Under the pieces are notes generated by a model. The model worked only from the letters and a program-made list of their open reading frames with translations, was not told where the DNA came from and did no database searches. Positions 8,088-15,051 of a stretch of 27,208 bases of DNA are shown here, piece after piece. Made by a program: the position numbers and the translations under genes. Origin of the DNA: an uncultured Clostridium sp. (GTDB lineage Bacteria > Bacillota > Clostridia > Clostridiales > Clostridiaceae); assembly GCA_946575275.1 (NCBI GenBank), contig CAMNZV010000001.1, positions 1 through 27,208 on the forward strand. Direction: 5' to 3'. Each line of letters starts with the position of its first letter. Positions within the stretch are counted from its first letter, which is position 1.

Positions 8088-8116
8088 ATTATATTATACA
8101 AAAAAAGTAAAGTCAA
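8088..8116 (-). promoter_or_regulatory. promoter of the hemolysin III-like gene
   Basis: On the minus strand: TTGACT (8111-8116), 17-nt spacer, TATAAT (8088-8093). Predicted start near 8081. Confidence 0.7.
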
Positions 8117-8129
8117 TATAAAAATATCA

Positions 8130-8158
8130 TTGTAAAAAATATATATTACTATTAATAT
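8130..8158 (+). promoter_or_regulatory. promoter of the DUF1836-ATPase genes
   Basis: TTGTAA (8130-8135), 17-nt spacer, TAATAT (8153-8158). Predicted start near 8165, which places the repeat at 8182-8197 in the leader. Confidence 0.55.
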
Positions 8159-8181
8159 TATATATAAGATAACAACAGGTG

Positions 8182-8197
8182 GTTTTTAAAACTATAT
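8182..8197 (+). repeat. second copy of the 16-nt repeat, upstream of the DUF1836 gene
   Basis: GTTTTTAAAACTATAT is identical to 8058-8073. The inner 11 nt are palindromic, but the left flank is not, so this is a partial copy of the full palindrome. It ends two nucleotides before the ribosome binding site at 8200-8206. Confidence 0.65.
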
Positions 8198-8211
8198 TTA
8201 GGGGTGATACT

Positions 8212-8778
8212 TTGAACAAGAAGGAATTAATTAATAATATAAAAGAAAAGCAATATAATGAAAAAATAAAACTAGAGGATATTCCGGAAATTGATTTATA
8301 TATGGATCAGGTAATACAATTATTTGAGAGTAAACTATCAGATAATAAAAGAAATAGTGAGGATAAGGTATTAACAAAAACAATGATTAATAATTATGCT
8401 AAGGCTAAATTATTAATGTCAATTAACAATAAAAAGTATTCCAAGGAACATTTAATTTTAATGAGTTTAATTTATGAATTAAAGGGAGGATTATCTATAA
8501 GTGACATTAAGGTTACTTTAGATAATATAGTTGAAAAATTTGAAAACAATGAGGATTACGATTTAAGACTTTTATACAATAAATATTTAGATATAACAGA
8601 GAAGGATAAGGTTTTTATTAAGGATAATATCATTGAAAAGATTAATAGTATTGAAGAGGATAACTATGAAGAGATGTTTCTCCTTATTACATCATTAATA
8701 TCTATGAGTAATATGTATAGAAAAGTAAGTGAGGAATTAATAGATAATTATTTTAAGAAAGATAAAGAGGGTAAATAA
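8212..8778 (+). CDS. DUF1836 protein
   Basis: 188 aa from TTG 8212, preceded by AGGGGTGA at correct spacing; an upstream in-frame GTG (8179) lacks a ribosome binding site and would read through the repeat. The sequence matches DUF1836: LEDIPEIDLYMDQVIQLFE, then LTKTMINNYAKAKLL, KKYSKEHLILMSLIYELK and LSISDIKVTL. That order resembles a MerR-like helix-turn-helix layout, so a DNA-binding role is plausible but not proven. The stop TAA overlaps the ATG of the following ATPase gene (TAATG), indicating translational coupling. The repeats in its leader and in the divergent hemolysin III leader are candidate binding sites. Confidence 0.8.
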   Translation: MNKKELINNIKEKQYNEKIKLEDIPEIDLYMDQVIQLFESKLSDNKRNSEDKVLTKTMINNYAKAKLLMSINNKKYSKEHLILMSLIYELKGGLSISDIKVTLDNIVEKFENNEDYDLRLLYNKYLDITEKDKVFIKDNIIEKINSIEEDNYEEMFLLITSLISMSNMYRKVSEELIDNYFKKDKEGK

Positions 8779-10457
8779 TGAAGGATTTTAATGATTTACG
8801 AAGTGAATTAATAAAGATAGATGGACGGGGCTATAAGGCTTATAAATCTTTAGAAGGACAGTATGATTTTAATAAATATATATTAGCTATAGATCATGTT
8901 CAAGGAGACCCCTTTGCAGCACCATCAAAGGTTAGAATTATTATGGATAATAGTATTCATAATATCCCAAAGGAGTTATATTCAAAGGAATATGGAAGAA
9001 TAGCTGTTATAGACTTTTTAACTAGGTTATTTTATAAAAATATTAATAACCTTACCTCAAGGGTTTTTGGTTCTGGTAAAAGTGGATTAATATCTATAAG
9101 TAAATGTAATCAGGAGATTTTAGATAGAACTTCAATTATTATTAAAAATAACAGGATAGAAGCTAGAATAGAAATAGGTTTTCCAGCTAGAGGAAGAAGC
9201 GTCCTATCTAAGGAATTAGAAAAGATATTATTTGATTTTCTTCCAAAGATAATAGATAAATCTTTAATATATAATAATATAGATTCACAGAAGCTTATTA
9301 ATCATGTAAAGTTGGTTCAGGATATAGAGTATGTTAGGGAAGAACTAAAAAAGCAAGAATTAATAGCTTTTATCGCAAATGGGTCAATATTACCTAGAGA
9401 AAGTGGTGTATCTACAAAGCCTCTTAAAGGTGCAACTAAATTTGTTTCCCCTAAGGATTTAGAAATTACTTTAAATTTACCGAATAAGGGTGAAATAAAG
9501 GGAATGGCTATAAAAAAGGGTATTACAATAATTGTTGGCGGTGGATATCATGGAAAATCAACTTTATTAAGGGCAATTGAGCTTGGGGTATATAACCATA
9601 TTGAAGGGGATGGCAGAGAATTTGTTATTACGGATAATACAGCATTAAAGGTTAGGGCAGAGGATGGAAGGGTAATTCATAACAATGATATATCCCTATT
9701 TATAAATAACCTACCTAATAAAAAGGATACTAGTAATTTTTCAACTGAAAATGCAAGTGGAAGTACGTCAGAGGCAGCAAATATAATTGAAGGTATAGAG
9801 GCTGGAGTTAAAACTTTTTTAATTGATGAGGATACCTCAGCAACAAATTTTATGATTAGGGATGAAATAATGCAAAGTTTGGTTTCAAGTGATAAGGAGC
9901 CAATTACACCATTTATTGAAATGGTTAGACCCTTATATGAAGTACTTGATATTTCAACAATAATAGTTGTAGGAAGTTCTGGACAGTATTTTAATGTAGC
10001 TGATACAATAATACAAATGGATGAATATATAGCTAAAAATGTTACAGAAAGGGCAAGGGAACTTGCTAAAGGTAGTTTTATACTTAAAGAAAATAATAGT
10101 ATAGATATAAAATTCAATAGGTGTATAAAAAGAAATATGATACAAAAAGGACCAAAGGGTGTAAAAATAAAGGGAATAGGTGTAGATATACTTTCAATAA
10201 ACAGAGAAGATATAAATTTAAGGGCAATAGAGCAATTAGTAGATAATGAGCAAGTTAATGCAATTGGGTATATTATGAAGTGGGCAGATGATAATGTTAT
10301 TAATGGAAGTATTGATTTAAATAAAATTGTTGATGAGGCTTTAAAATATATAAATAATAATGGATTAATTGGCATTTCAAATGGTGGAAATATGGCAATG
10401 CCAAGAAAGATAGAAATAATGGCTGCCTTCAATAGACTTAGAAATTTAGTAATATAA
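8778..10457 (+). CDS. predicted ABC-class ATPase (COG3044 type)
   Basis: A 559-aa soluble protein of the predicted ABC-class ATPase family (COG3044), whose function is unknown and which databases sometimes mislabel as an isopentenyl-diphosphate isomerase. An N-terminal family-specific domain (about 1-240, with DHVQGDPFAAPSKVR at 39-53) precedes a Walker A GGGYHGKST (254-262), a serine-rich signature-like stretch NASGSTSEAA (325-334), and Walker B TFLIDEDTS (346-354) with Asp350/Glu351. It has no membrane segments, so it is not an obvious transporter subunit, although a permease-like gene follows 51 nt later. Translation is coupled to the DUF1836 gene by a TAATG overlap, with AAAGAGGG as ribosome binding site. 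Confidence 0.85.
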   Translation: MKDFNDLRSELIKIDGRGYKAYKSLEGQYDFNKYILAIDHVQGDPFAAPSKVRIIMDNSIHNIPKELYSKEYGRIAVIDFLTRLFYKNINNLTSRVFGSGKSGLISISKCNQEILDRTSIIIKNNRIEARIEIGFPARGRSVLSKELEKILFDFLPKIIDKSLIYNNIDSQKLINHVKLVQDIEYVREELKKQELIAFIANGSILPRESGVSTKPLKGATKFVSPKDLEITLNLPNKGEIKGMAIKKGITIIVGGGYHGKSTLLRAIELGVYNHIEGDGREFVITDNTALKVRAEDGRVIHNNDISLFINNLPNKKDTSNFSTENASGSTSEAANIIEGIEAGVKTFLIDEDTSATNFMIRDEIMQSLVSSDKEPITPFIEMVRPLYEVLDISTIIVVGSSGQYFNVADTIIQMDEYIAKNVTERARELAKGSFILKENNSIDIKFNRCIKRNMIQKGPKGVKIKGIGVDILSINREDINLRAIEQLVDNEQVNAIGYIMKWADDNVINGSIDLNKIVDEALKYINNNGLIGISNGGNMAMPRKIEIMAAFNRLRNLVI

Positions 10458-10508
10458 ATTAAAAAAATGCAAACACTATATATAAAATAATTATATTGGA
10501 GATTGCAT

Positions 10509-11576
10509 ATGAAAAAAGTGATTAATTGGTTATTAATTGGTAATTTATCTATAATATTTATACTTTTATTAGGTAAGGTTAATTTATTTAAGGAATTTTT
10601 AAATGTTTTTGTAGGAATTATTTTAATGCCTACTGTTTTTGGGGTATTTTTATATTATTTACTTATGCCCTTAAATACTATTTTTAGAAAAAAAGGTATG
10701 AAGGATTCAAGTGCTGCTATGCTAACAATAATAATTGCAATAATTATATTATTGGCATTAGGCAGGGCATTTTCAGATTATTTAATTATAGAATTTTTTG
10801 AAATTAAGAAGGTAGTAATTGACTATATAAATAGTGAGAATTTTAATAATACCCTAAATTATATTTTAGAGGATTCAAATATTCAAAATATCTTAAGAGA
10901 TTTATGGAATATGGTTATTTCATATTTTAAGGGTCTAGCCTTAAATACAAGGGAATTATTTAATAAGGGAATGATTTTATTTTCTAATATATTATTAATT
11001 TTTTTAATAACATTTTTTATTATGAAGGATGGGGATATATTTAAGGATAAAATAATTAAATATGCTGGTAATAAATATAAGAATATAGTATCTGTAATAT
11101 TAAATGAGGGTGATGAGATTTTATCAACCTATGTTATTGGGCAGGCTAAGGTGGCGTTATCATTATCTACAATGGTATACATTGGATATAAAACAATTAA
11201 AATGCCAACACCATTCTTGTTTGCAATTACAACCTTTATTTTAGCCTTTATACCATTTGTAGGCTTTTTAATATCAATGATTATTCCATATATTATAGCC
11301 ATTTCTATGGGAATTCCTATGATTATTAAAATAACAATTTTATTTATAATAGCTCAAACATTAAAGGGTAGAATAGTGGTTCCCCTTATAATGGGTAAAA
11401 CAATGAATATACACCCATTAACAGATATATTTTTAGTTGTATCAGGCTCTGTTATTGGTGGACCACTTTTAGCATTTACAATTATACCAGTTTATTCATT
11501 AATAAAAATGGTTTTAAAAAAGTCAGTTGAAATGGGATATATTACTACTTTTGTTGATAAGAATAATAAGGTATAG
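10509..11576 (+). CDS. AI-2E / PerM-type membrane protein
   Basis: 355 aa from ATG 10509; GGAG at 10498-10501 supports it over the TTG six bases upstream. The protein has N-terminal hydrophobic helices (about 8-80), an extracytoplasmic-type loop rich in Asn/Asp (about 95-150), and a C-terminal set of helices with the family motifs NEGDEILSTYVIGQAKVA, FAIPFVGF-like AFIPFVGF, and QTLKGRIVVPLIMGKTMNIHPLTDIF. The AI-2E transporter family includes permeases and Na+/H+ antiporter-like proteins; the substrate cannot be told from sequence. It lies between the ATPase gene and proB with short gaps (51 and 44 nt). Confidence 0.85.
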   Translation: MKKVINWLLIGNLSIIFILLLGKVNLFKEFLNVFVGIILMPTVFGVFLYYLLMPLNTIFRKKGMKDSSAAMLTIIIAIIILLALGRAFSDYLIIEFFEIKKVVIDYINSENFNNTLNYILEDSNIQNILRDLWNMVISYFKGLALNTRELFNKGMILFSNILLIFLITFFIMKDGDIFKDKIIKYAGNKYKNIVSVILNEGDEILSTYVIGQAKVALSLSTMVYIGYKTIKMPTPFLFAITTFILAFIPFVGFLISMIIPYIIAISMGIPMIIKITILFIIAQTLKGRIVVPLIMGKTMNIHPLTDIFLVVSGSVIGGPLLAFTIIPVYSLIKMVLKKSVEMGYITTFVDKNNKV

Positions 11577-11620
11577 TAATATAAAATATATACAAAAAAA
11601 TAAGCTTGGGGGAATTTTTA

Positions 11621-12439
11621 ATGAATCTTAGGCAAAATATAAAGGACGCCAAAAGAATAGTGGTTAAGGTTGGTACATCTACTTTAACATATGAAAATGG
11701 AAACATTAATTTAACTAGAATTGAAAAGTTAACAAGGGTTTTATCTGATATTATGAATTCAGGAAAAGAGATAGTATTAGTTAGTTCAGGAGCCATTGGG
11801 GTTGGTGTTAGTAAATTAAAGTTAAAGGAAAGACCAAAAAGAAATAGAGAAAAACAGGCAGTAGCAGCAGTAGGACAATGTGAGCTAATGCATATATATA
11901 GTAGATTTTTTGGGGAATATGGCCATGTGGTAGGTCAAATACTTCTTACAAGGGATGTTATTGAGGATGATCATGTAAGAAAAAACGTATGTAATACCTT
12001 TGATACATTAATAGAAAAGGGAATAGTACCAATAGTAAATGAAAATGATACAGTTTCAATAGATGAAATACAAAATATAGTGAAATTTGGAGATAATGAT
12101 AATTTATCTGCAATAGTTGCAACCTTGGTAGATGCAGATTTATTAATAATTTTATCGGATATTGATGGTTTTTATGATTGTAATCCAAGAGAAAATTCTA
12201 ATGCAAGGTTAATAAAAGAGATAAAAGAGGTAACTAAAGATTTAGAGGAATGTGCAGGGGGAGCTGGTACAAATCTTGGTACAGGTGGCATGATAACAAA
12301 GCTAAAGGCAGCAAAGCGTGCTTGCAATGCTGGGGTTGACATGATATTAGCAAATGGAGAAGATCCATATTTATTGTTAGATATTATAGAAGGAAAAGAA
12401 ATAGGAACATTATTTATAGGTAAAAATAAGGAGAGATAA
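11621..12439 (+). CDS. proB: glutamate 5-kinase (short form without PUA domain)
   Basis: Catalyses ATP-dependent phosphorylation of glutamate, the first step of proline synthesis. The 272-aa product (ATG 11621, after GGGGGAA) is an amino-acid kinase domain only: VVKVGTSTL near the N-terminus, LVSSGAIGVGVSKL, QAVAAVGQCELM, NENDTVS, FGDNDNLSAIVATLVDADLL, LSDIDGFYDCNPR and GTGGMITKLKAAKRA. The C-terminal PUA domain of the roughly 367-aa E. coli enzyme is absent, as in other short ProB proteins. It is followed after 2 nt by proA, its pathway partner. Confidence 0.95.
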   Translation: MNLRQNIKDAKRIVVKVGTSTLTYENGNINLTRIEKLTRVLSDIMNSGKEIVLVSSGAIGVGVSKLKLKERPKRNREKQAVAAVGQCELMHIYSRFFGEYGHVVGQILLTRDVIEDDHVRKNVCNTFDTLIEKGIVPIVNENDTVSIDEIQNIVKFGDNDNLSAIVATLVDADLLIILSDIDGFYDCNPRENSNARLIKEIKEVTKDLEECAGGAGTNLGTGGMITKLKAAKRACNAGVDMILANGEDPYLLLDIIEGKEIGTLFIGKNKER

Positions 12440-12441
12440 GT

Positions 12442-13686
12442 ATGAGTGAATTAATAATTAAGGGTCAAAATGCAAAAAAAGCATCCTATGAACTTATGAA
12501 ATTAGGTTGTAATGAAAAGAATAATGCCCTAGCTAAAATGGCAGATAAATTATTAGAAAAAAGCAGTTATATTTTAGAAGAAAATAAAAAGGATTGCCAA
12601 GTAGCTATTAATAAAGGTATTTCTAAAGCTATGCTTGATAGACTTTCTTTAGATGAAAAACGATTAAAGGGAATGGCAGATGGTTTAAGAAGTGTTATGT
12701 TACTTAATGATCCAATTGGAGAAGTTATTTCAATGTGGAAAAGACCTAACGGACTTCAAATAGGAAAACAAAGAGTTCCTATGGGGGTTGTTGGAATAAT
12801 CTATGAGGCAAGACCAAATGTTACCTGTGATGCGGCAGGATTATGCTTAAAGGCAGGGAATGCAGTAATACTTAGAGGTGGAAGTGAAGCAATAAAATCA
12901 AATATTGCTATAGTTAATGTATTGCGTGAAGGAATAAAAGAGGCAGGTCTTTTAGAGGATTGCATTCAATTAATTGAAGATACAAGTAGGGAAGTTGCAA
13001 CTGATATGATGAAATTAAACGAATTTATAGATGTTTTAATTCCAAGAGGTGGTGCAAGTTTAATTCAATCAGTAGTTAAAAATGCAACAGTACCAGTAAT
13101 TGAGACAGGTGTTGGAAACTGTCATGTTTATGTTGATAGTGAAGCAGATTTTGAAATGGCAAAAAACATAGTTATTAATGCAAAAACAAGTAGACCAGCT
13201 GTATGTAATGCAGAAGAAAAACTATTAGTAAATGAACAAATTGCAGAAGAATTTTTACCTATTATCATTAAGGAATTATTAGAAAATGGCGTTGAGGTAC
13301 GTGGTGATAGCAAGGTATGCAAAATATCATCAGGTATAAAGGCTGCAACTGAAGAGGATTGGGCAAAGGAATATCAAGATTATATAATTAGTATAAAAAT
13401 AGTATCAGATATAGACGAAGCTATTAATCATATAAATAAATATGGAACAGGTCATTCGGAAGCAATTGTTACTAAAAATTATGAAAATTCTCAAAGGTTC
13501 CTTCAAAGAATAGATGCAGCAGCTGTATATATTAATGCATCAACAAGATTTACTGATGGTGAGGAATTTGGATTTGGGGCAGAAATAGGTATAAGTACTC
13601 AAAAGCTTCATGCAAGGGGTCCTATGGGATTAAATGAATTAACAACAACAAAATATATAATTTATGGTAATGGTCAAATTAGATAG
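12442..13686 (+). CDS. proA: gamma-glutamyl phosphate reductase
   Basis: Reduces gamma-glutamyl phosphate with NADPH to glutamate semialdehyde, the second step of proline synthesis; ProB and ProA work as a pair because the intermediate is labile. The 414-aa protein has the aldehyde-dehydrogenase-like fold: MGVVGIIYEARPNVTCDAA (114-132), LRGGSEAIKSN (144-154), PRGGASLIQ (201-209), catalytic Cys255 in SRPAVCNAEEK, and the C-terminal GPMGLNELTTTKY. Length is normal. It starts 2 nt after proB. No proC is present in the window. Confidence 0.97.
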   Translation: MSELIIKGQNAKKASYELMKLGCNEKNNALAKMADKLLEKSSYILEENKKDCQVAINKGISKAMLDRLSLDEKRLKGMADGLRSVMLLNDPIGEVISMWKRPNGLQIGKQRVPMGVVGIIYEARPNVTCDAAGLCLKAGNAVILRGGSEAIKSNIAIVNVLREGIKEAGLLEDCIQLIEDTSREVATDMMKLNEFIDVLIPRGGASLIQSVVKNATVPVIETGVGNCHVYVDSEADFEMAKNIVINAKTSRPAVCNAEEKLLVNEQIAEEFLPIIIKELLENGVEVRGDSKVCKISSGIKAATEEDWAKEYQDYIISIKIVSDIDEAINHINKYGTGHSEAIVTKNYENSQRFLQRIDAAAVYINASTRFTDGEEFGFGAEIGISTQKLHARGPMGLNELTTTKYIIYGNGQIR

Positions 13687-13721
13687 TCATAAGGATAAAT
13701 ATTAACAAATGAAAATAATTA

Positions 13722-13750
13722 TTGACAATTATATTTCAATAGATTAATAT
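13722..13750 (+). promoter_or_regulatory. promoter of the carbonic anhydrase gene
   Basis: TTGACA (13722-13727), 17-nt spacer, TAATAT (13745-13750), about 30 nt before the start codon. It separates this gene from proBA. Confidence 0.7.
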
Positions 13751-13780
13751 TTACTAAAAATAATATACTGAGGTGAAGAT

Positions 13781-14323
13781 ATGGTTCCAGGAATATTAGA
13801 GTTTAATAAACAATTTGTTGAAAATAAGGAATATGAGAAATTTATTACAAGTAAGTTTCCTGATAAAAAATTAGCAATAATATCTTGTATGGATACAAGA
13901 TTAACAGAATTATTGCCAGCAGCTTTAGGATTAAAAAATGGTGATGCTAAAATCATTAAAAATGCAGGTGGAGCTATAGCACATCCTTTTGGTAGTGTTA
14001 TGAGAAGTTTAATGGTTGCAATTTATGAACTTGGAGTAAATGATATTATGGTAATTGGTCATACCGATTGTGGTGTTCAAGGTTTAAATAGTTCTAAAAT
14101 GCAAGAAAGAATGATTGAGAGAGGGATATCAAAGGAAGCAATTGACATGGTAGAATACTGTGGAGTTGACTTTGATTCTTGGCTTAAGGGCTTTAATTGT
14201 GTAGAAAATTCTGTAGAGGAAACCATTAATATTATTAAAAGGAATCCACTTGTACCAAATGATGTAAATGTATATGGGTATATTATGGATTCAACAACAG
14301 GAGAACTAGTTAAAGTTGATTAA
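13781..14323 (+). CDS. beta-class carbonic anhydrase
   Basis: Interconverts CO2 and bicarbonate in the cytoplasm. The 180-aa product has the zinc site and catalytic dyad of the beta class: Cys36-Met-Asp38-Thr-Arg40 (SCMDTRL) and His94-Thr-Asp-Cys97 (GHTDCGVQG). IKNAGGAI (59-66) is also conserved. The short length and absence of an N-terminal extension resemble the small YtiB-like clade. ATG 13781 follows GAGGTGAA. Bicarbonate is a substrate of the carAB product encoded further right, but the two loci are not linked. Confidence 0.93.
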   Translation: MVPGILEFNKQFVENKEYEKFITSKFPDKKLAIISCMDTRLTELLPAALGLKNGDAKIIKNAGGAIAHPFGSVMRSLMVAIYELGVNDIMVIGHTDCGVQGLNSSKMQERMIERGISKEAIDMVEYCGVDFDSWLKGFNCVENSVEETINIIKRNPLVPNDVNVYGYIMDSTTGELVKVD

Positions 14324-14342
14324 AAATTTAGGGGGACATTTT

Positions 14343-14657
14343 ATGGAATTTAAAAATGTAACAGCTGTAAAAAAGGCTAATATATATTTTGAGGGTAAGG
14401 TAACCAGTAGAACAATAATATTTCAGGATGGAGAAAGAAAAACCTTAGGTATTATGCTTCCAGGAGATTATGAATTTTCAACAGGAGATAAGGAAGTAAT
14501 GGAAGTTCTTACAGGATCAATGGATATTAAGATAAGTGGTGAAGATAATTTTACTACGTACAAAGAAGGACAACAGTTTACAGTGCCTGCTAATTCAAAA
14601 TTTAACTGTGTTGTAGGTGAAATTGCAGATTATTGTTGTTCATATATAAAAGAATAA
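14343..14657 (+). CDS. ppnP: pyrimidine/purine nucleoside phosphorylase (PpnP/YaiE)
   Basis: A 104-aa single-cupin protein of the DUF1255/PpnP family, which phosphorolyses several nucleosides. Family marks include [42 protein letters not shown] and the cupin end [16 protein letters not shown]. Start is ATG 14343 with GGGGG at 14331-14335. An upstream in-frame ATG at 14316 overlaps the carbonic anhydrase end and has no ribosome binding site. It follows the carbonic anhydrase gene by 19 nt and is closed by a terminator, so the two probably form one unit. Confidence 0.88.
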   Translation: MEFKNVTAVKKANIYFEGKVTSRTIIFQDGERKTLGIMLPGDYEFSTGDKEVMEVLTGSMDIKISGEDNFTTYKEGQQFTVPANSKFNCVVGEIADYCCSYIKE

Positions 14658-14663
14658 GTTTTT

Positions 14664-14696
14664 AAAGGTACAGACTACATGGTTTGTACCTTTTTT
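14664..14696 (+). terminator. intrinsic terminator after ppnP
   Basis: A 12-bp stem (14664-14675 with 14682-14693, one G-U pair), 6-nt loop, followed by a run of six T. Confidence 0.9.
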
Positions 14697-14760
14697 ATAC
14701 AAAATATACCTTCCTAAGAACATATTATATTTGTTATACATAAAATACATACAAGAAAGT

Positions 14761-14780
14761 TATTTATAAAACTATAAATA
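14761..14780. repeat. inverted repeat just upstream of feoA
   Basis: TATTTATA-AAAC-TATAAATA, two perfect 8-nt arms, directly abutting the feoA ribosome binding site (GGAGGG, 14781-14786). It does not match a classic Fur or DtxR box well. It may be an operator or a weak leader hairpin; chance is possible in such AT-rich DNA. No convincing feo promoter is seen at 14697-14760. Confidence 0.35.
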
Positions 14781-14792
14781 GGAGGGAAAGGA

Positions 14793-15023
14793 ATGAACTT
14801 AAGGGAAGCTGATATTTCATCAAAGGTGCAGGTTGTTGAAATTTTAGCAAGAGGAAGTTTAAGAAGGAGATTTCTTGATCTTGGAATAATAGAAGGTACA
14901 AAAATTGAGGTTTTGTTTGAAAGTGCTTTAGGTGATCCTATAGCATATTTAATTAGAGGTTCAATAATTGCAATTAGAGAAGAGGATAGTAGTAAAATAC
15001 AGGTGAAAGCATTAGCTAAATAA
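14793..15023 (+). CDS. feoA: FeoA family protein
   Basis: A 76-aa SH3-like FeoA protein, a cytoplasmic partner of the FeoB iron channel. It shows the core pattern RRRFLDLGIIEGTKIEVLFESALGDPIAYLIRG and ends in a short beta strand. ATG 14793 follows GGAGGGAAAGG. feoB starts 28 nt later, in the usual feoA-feoB order. Confidence 0.9.
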   Translation: MNLREADISSKVQVVEILARGSLRRRFLDLGIIEGTKIEVLFESALGDPIAYLIRGSIIAIREEDSSKIQVKALAK

Positions 15024-15051
15024 TTATAATCAGTAATTATTGGGGGGGTAA

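Noticed and set aside
8179..8211. Upstream GTG start for the DUF1836 protein
   Set aside because: No ribosome binding site, it would translate the repeat, and TTG 8212 has AGGGGTGA at proper distance and begins the conserved part.
9677..10432. 251-codon open frame on the minus strand inside the ATPase gene
   Set aside because: It is antisense to a well-supported gene, has low-complexity Ile/Ser/Leu composition caused by the opposite strand's codon use, and no ribosome binding site.
11577..11620. A T-box or other leader in front of proBA
   Set aside because: Only 44 nt separate proB from the preceding gene; there is no room for a T-box and no terminator hairpin.
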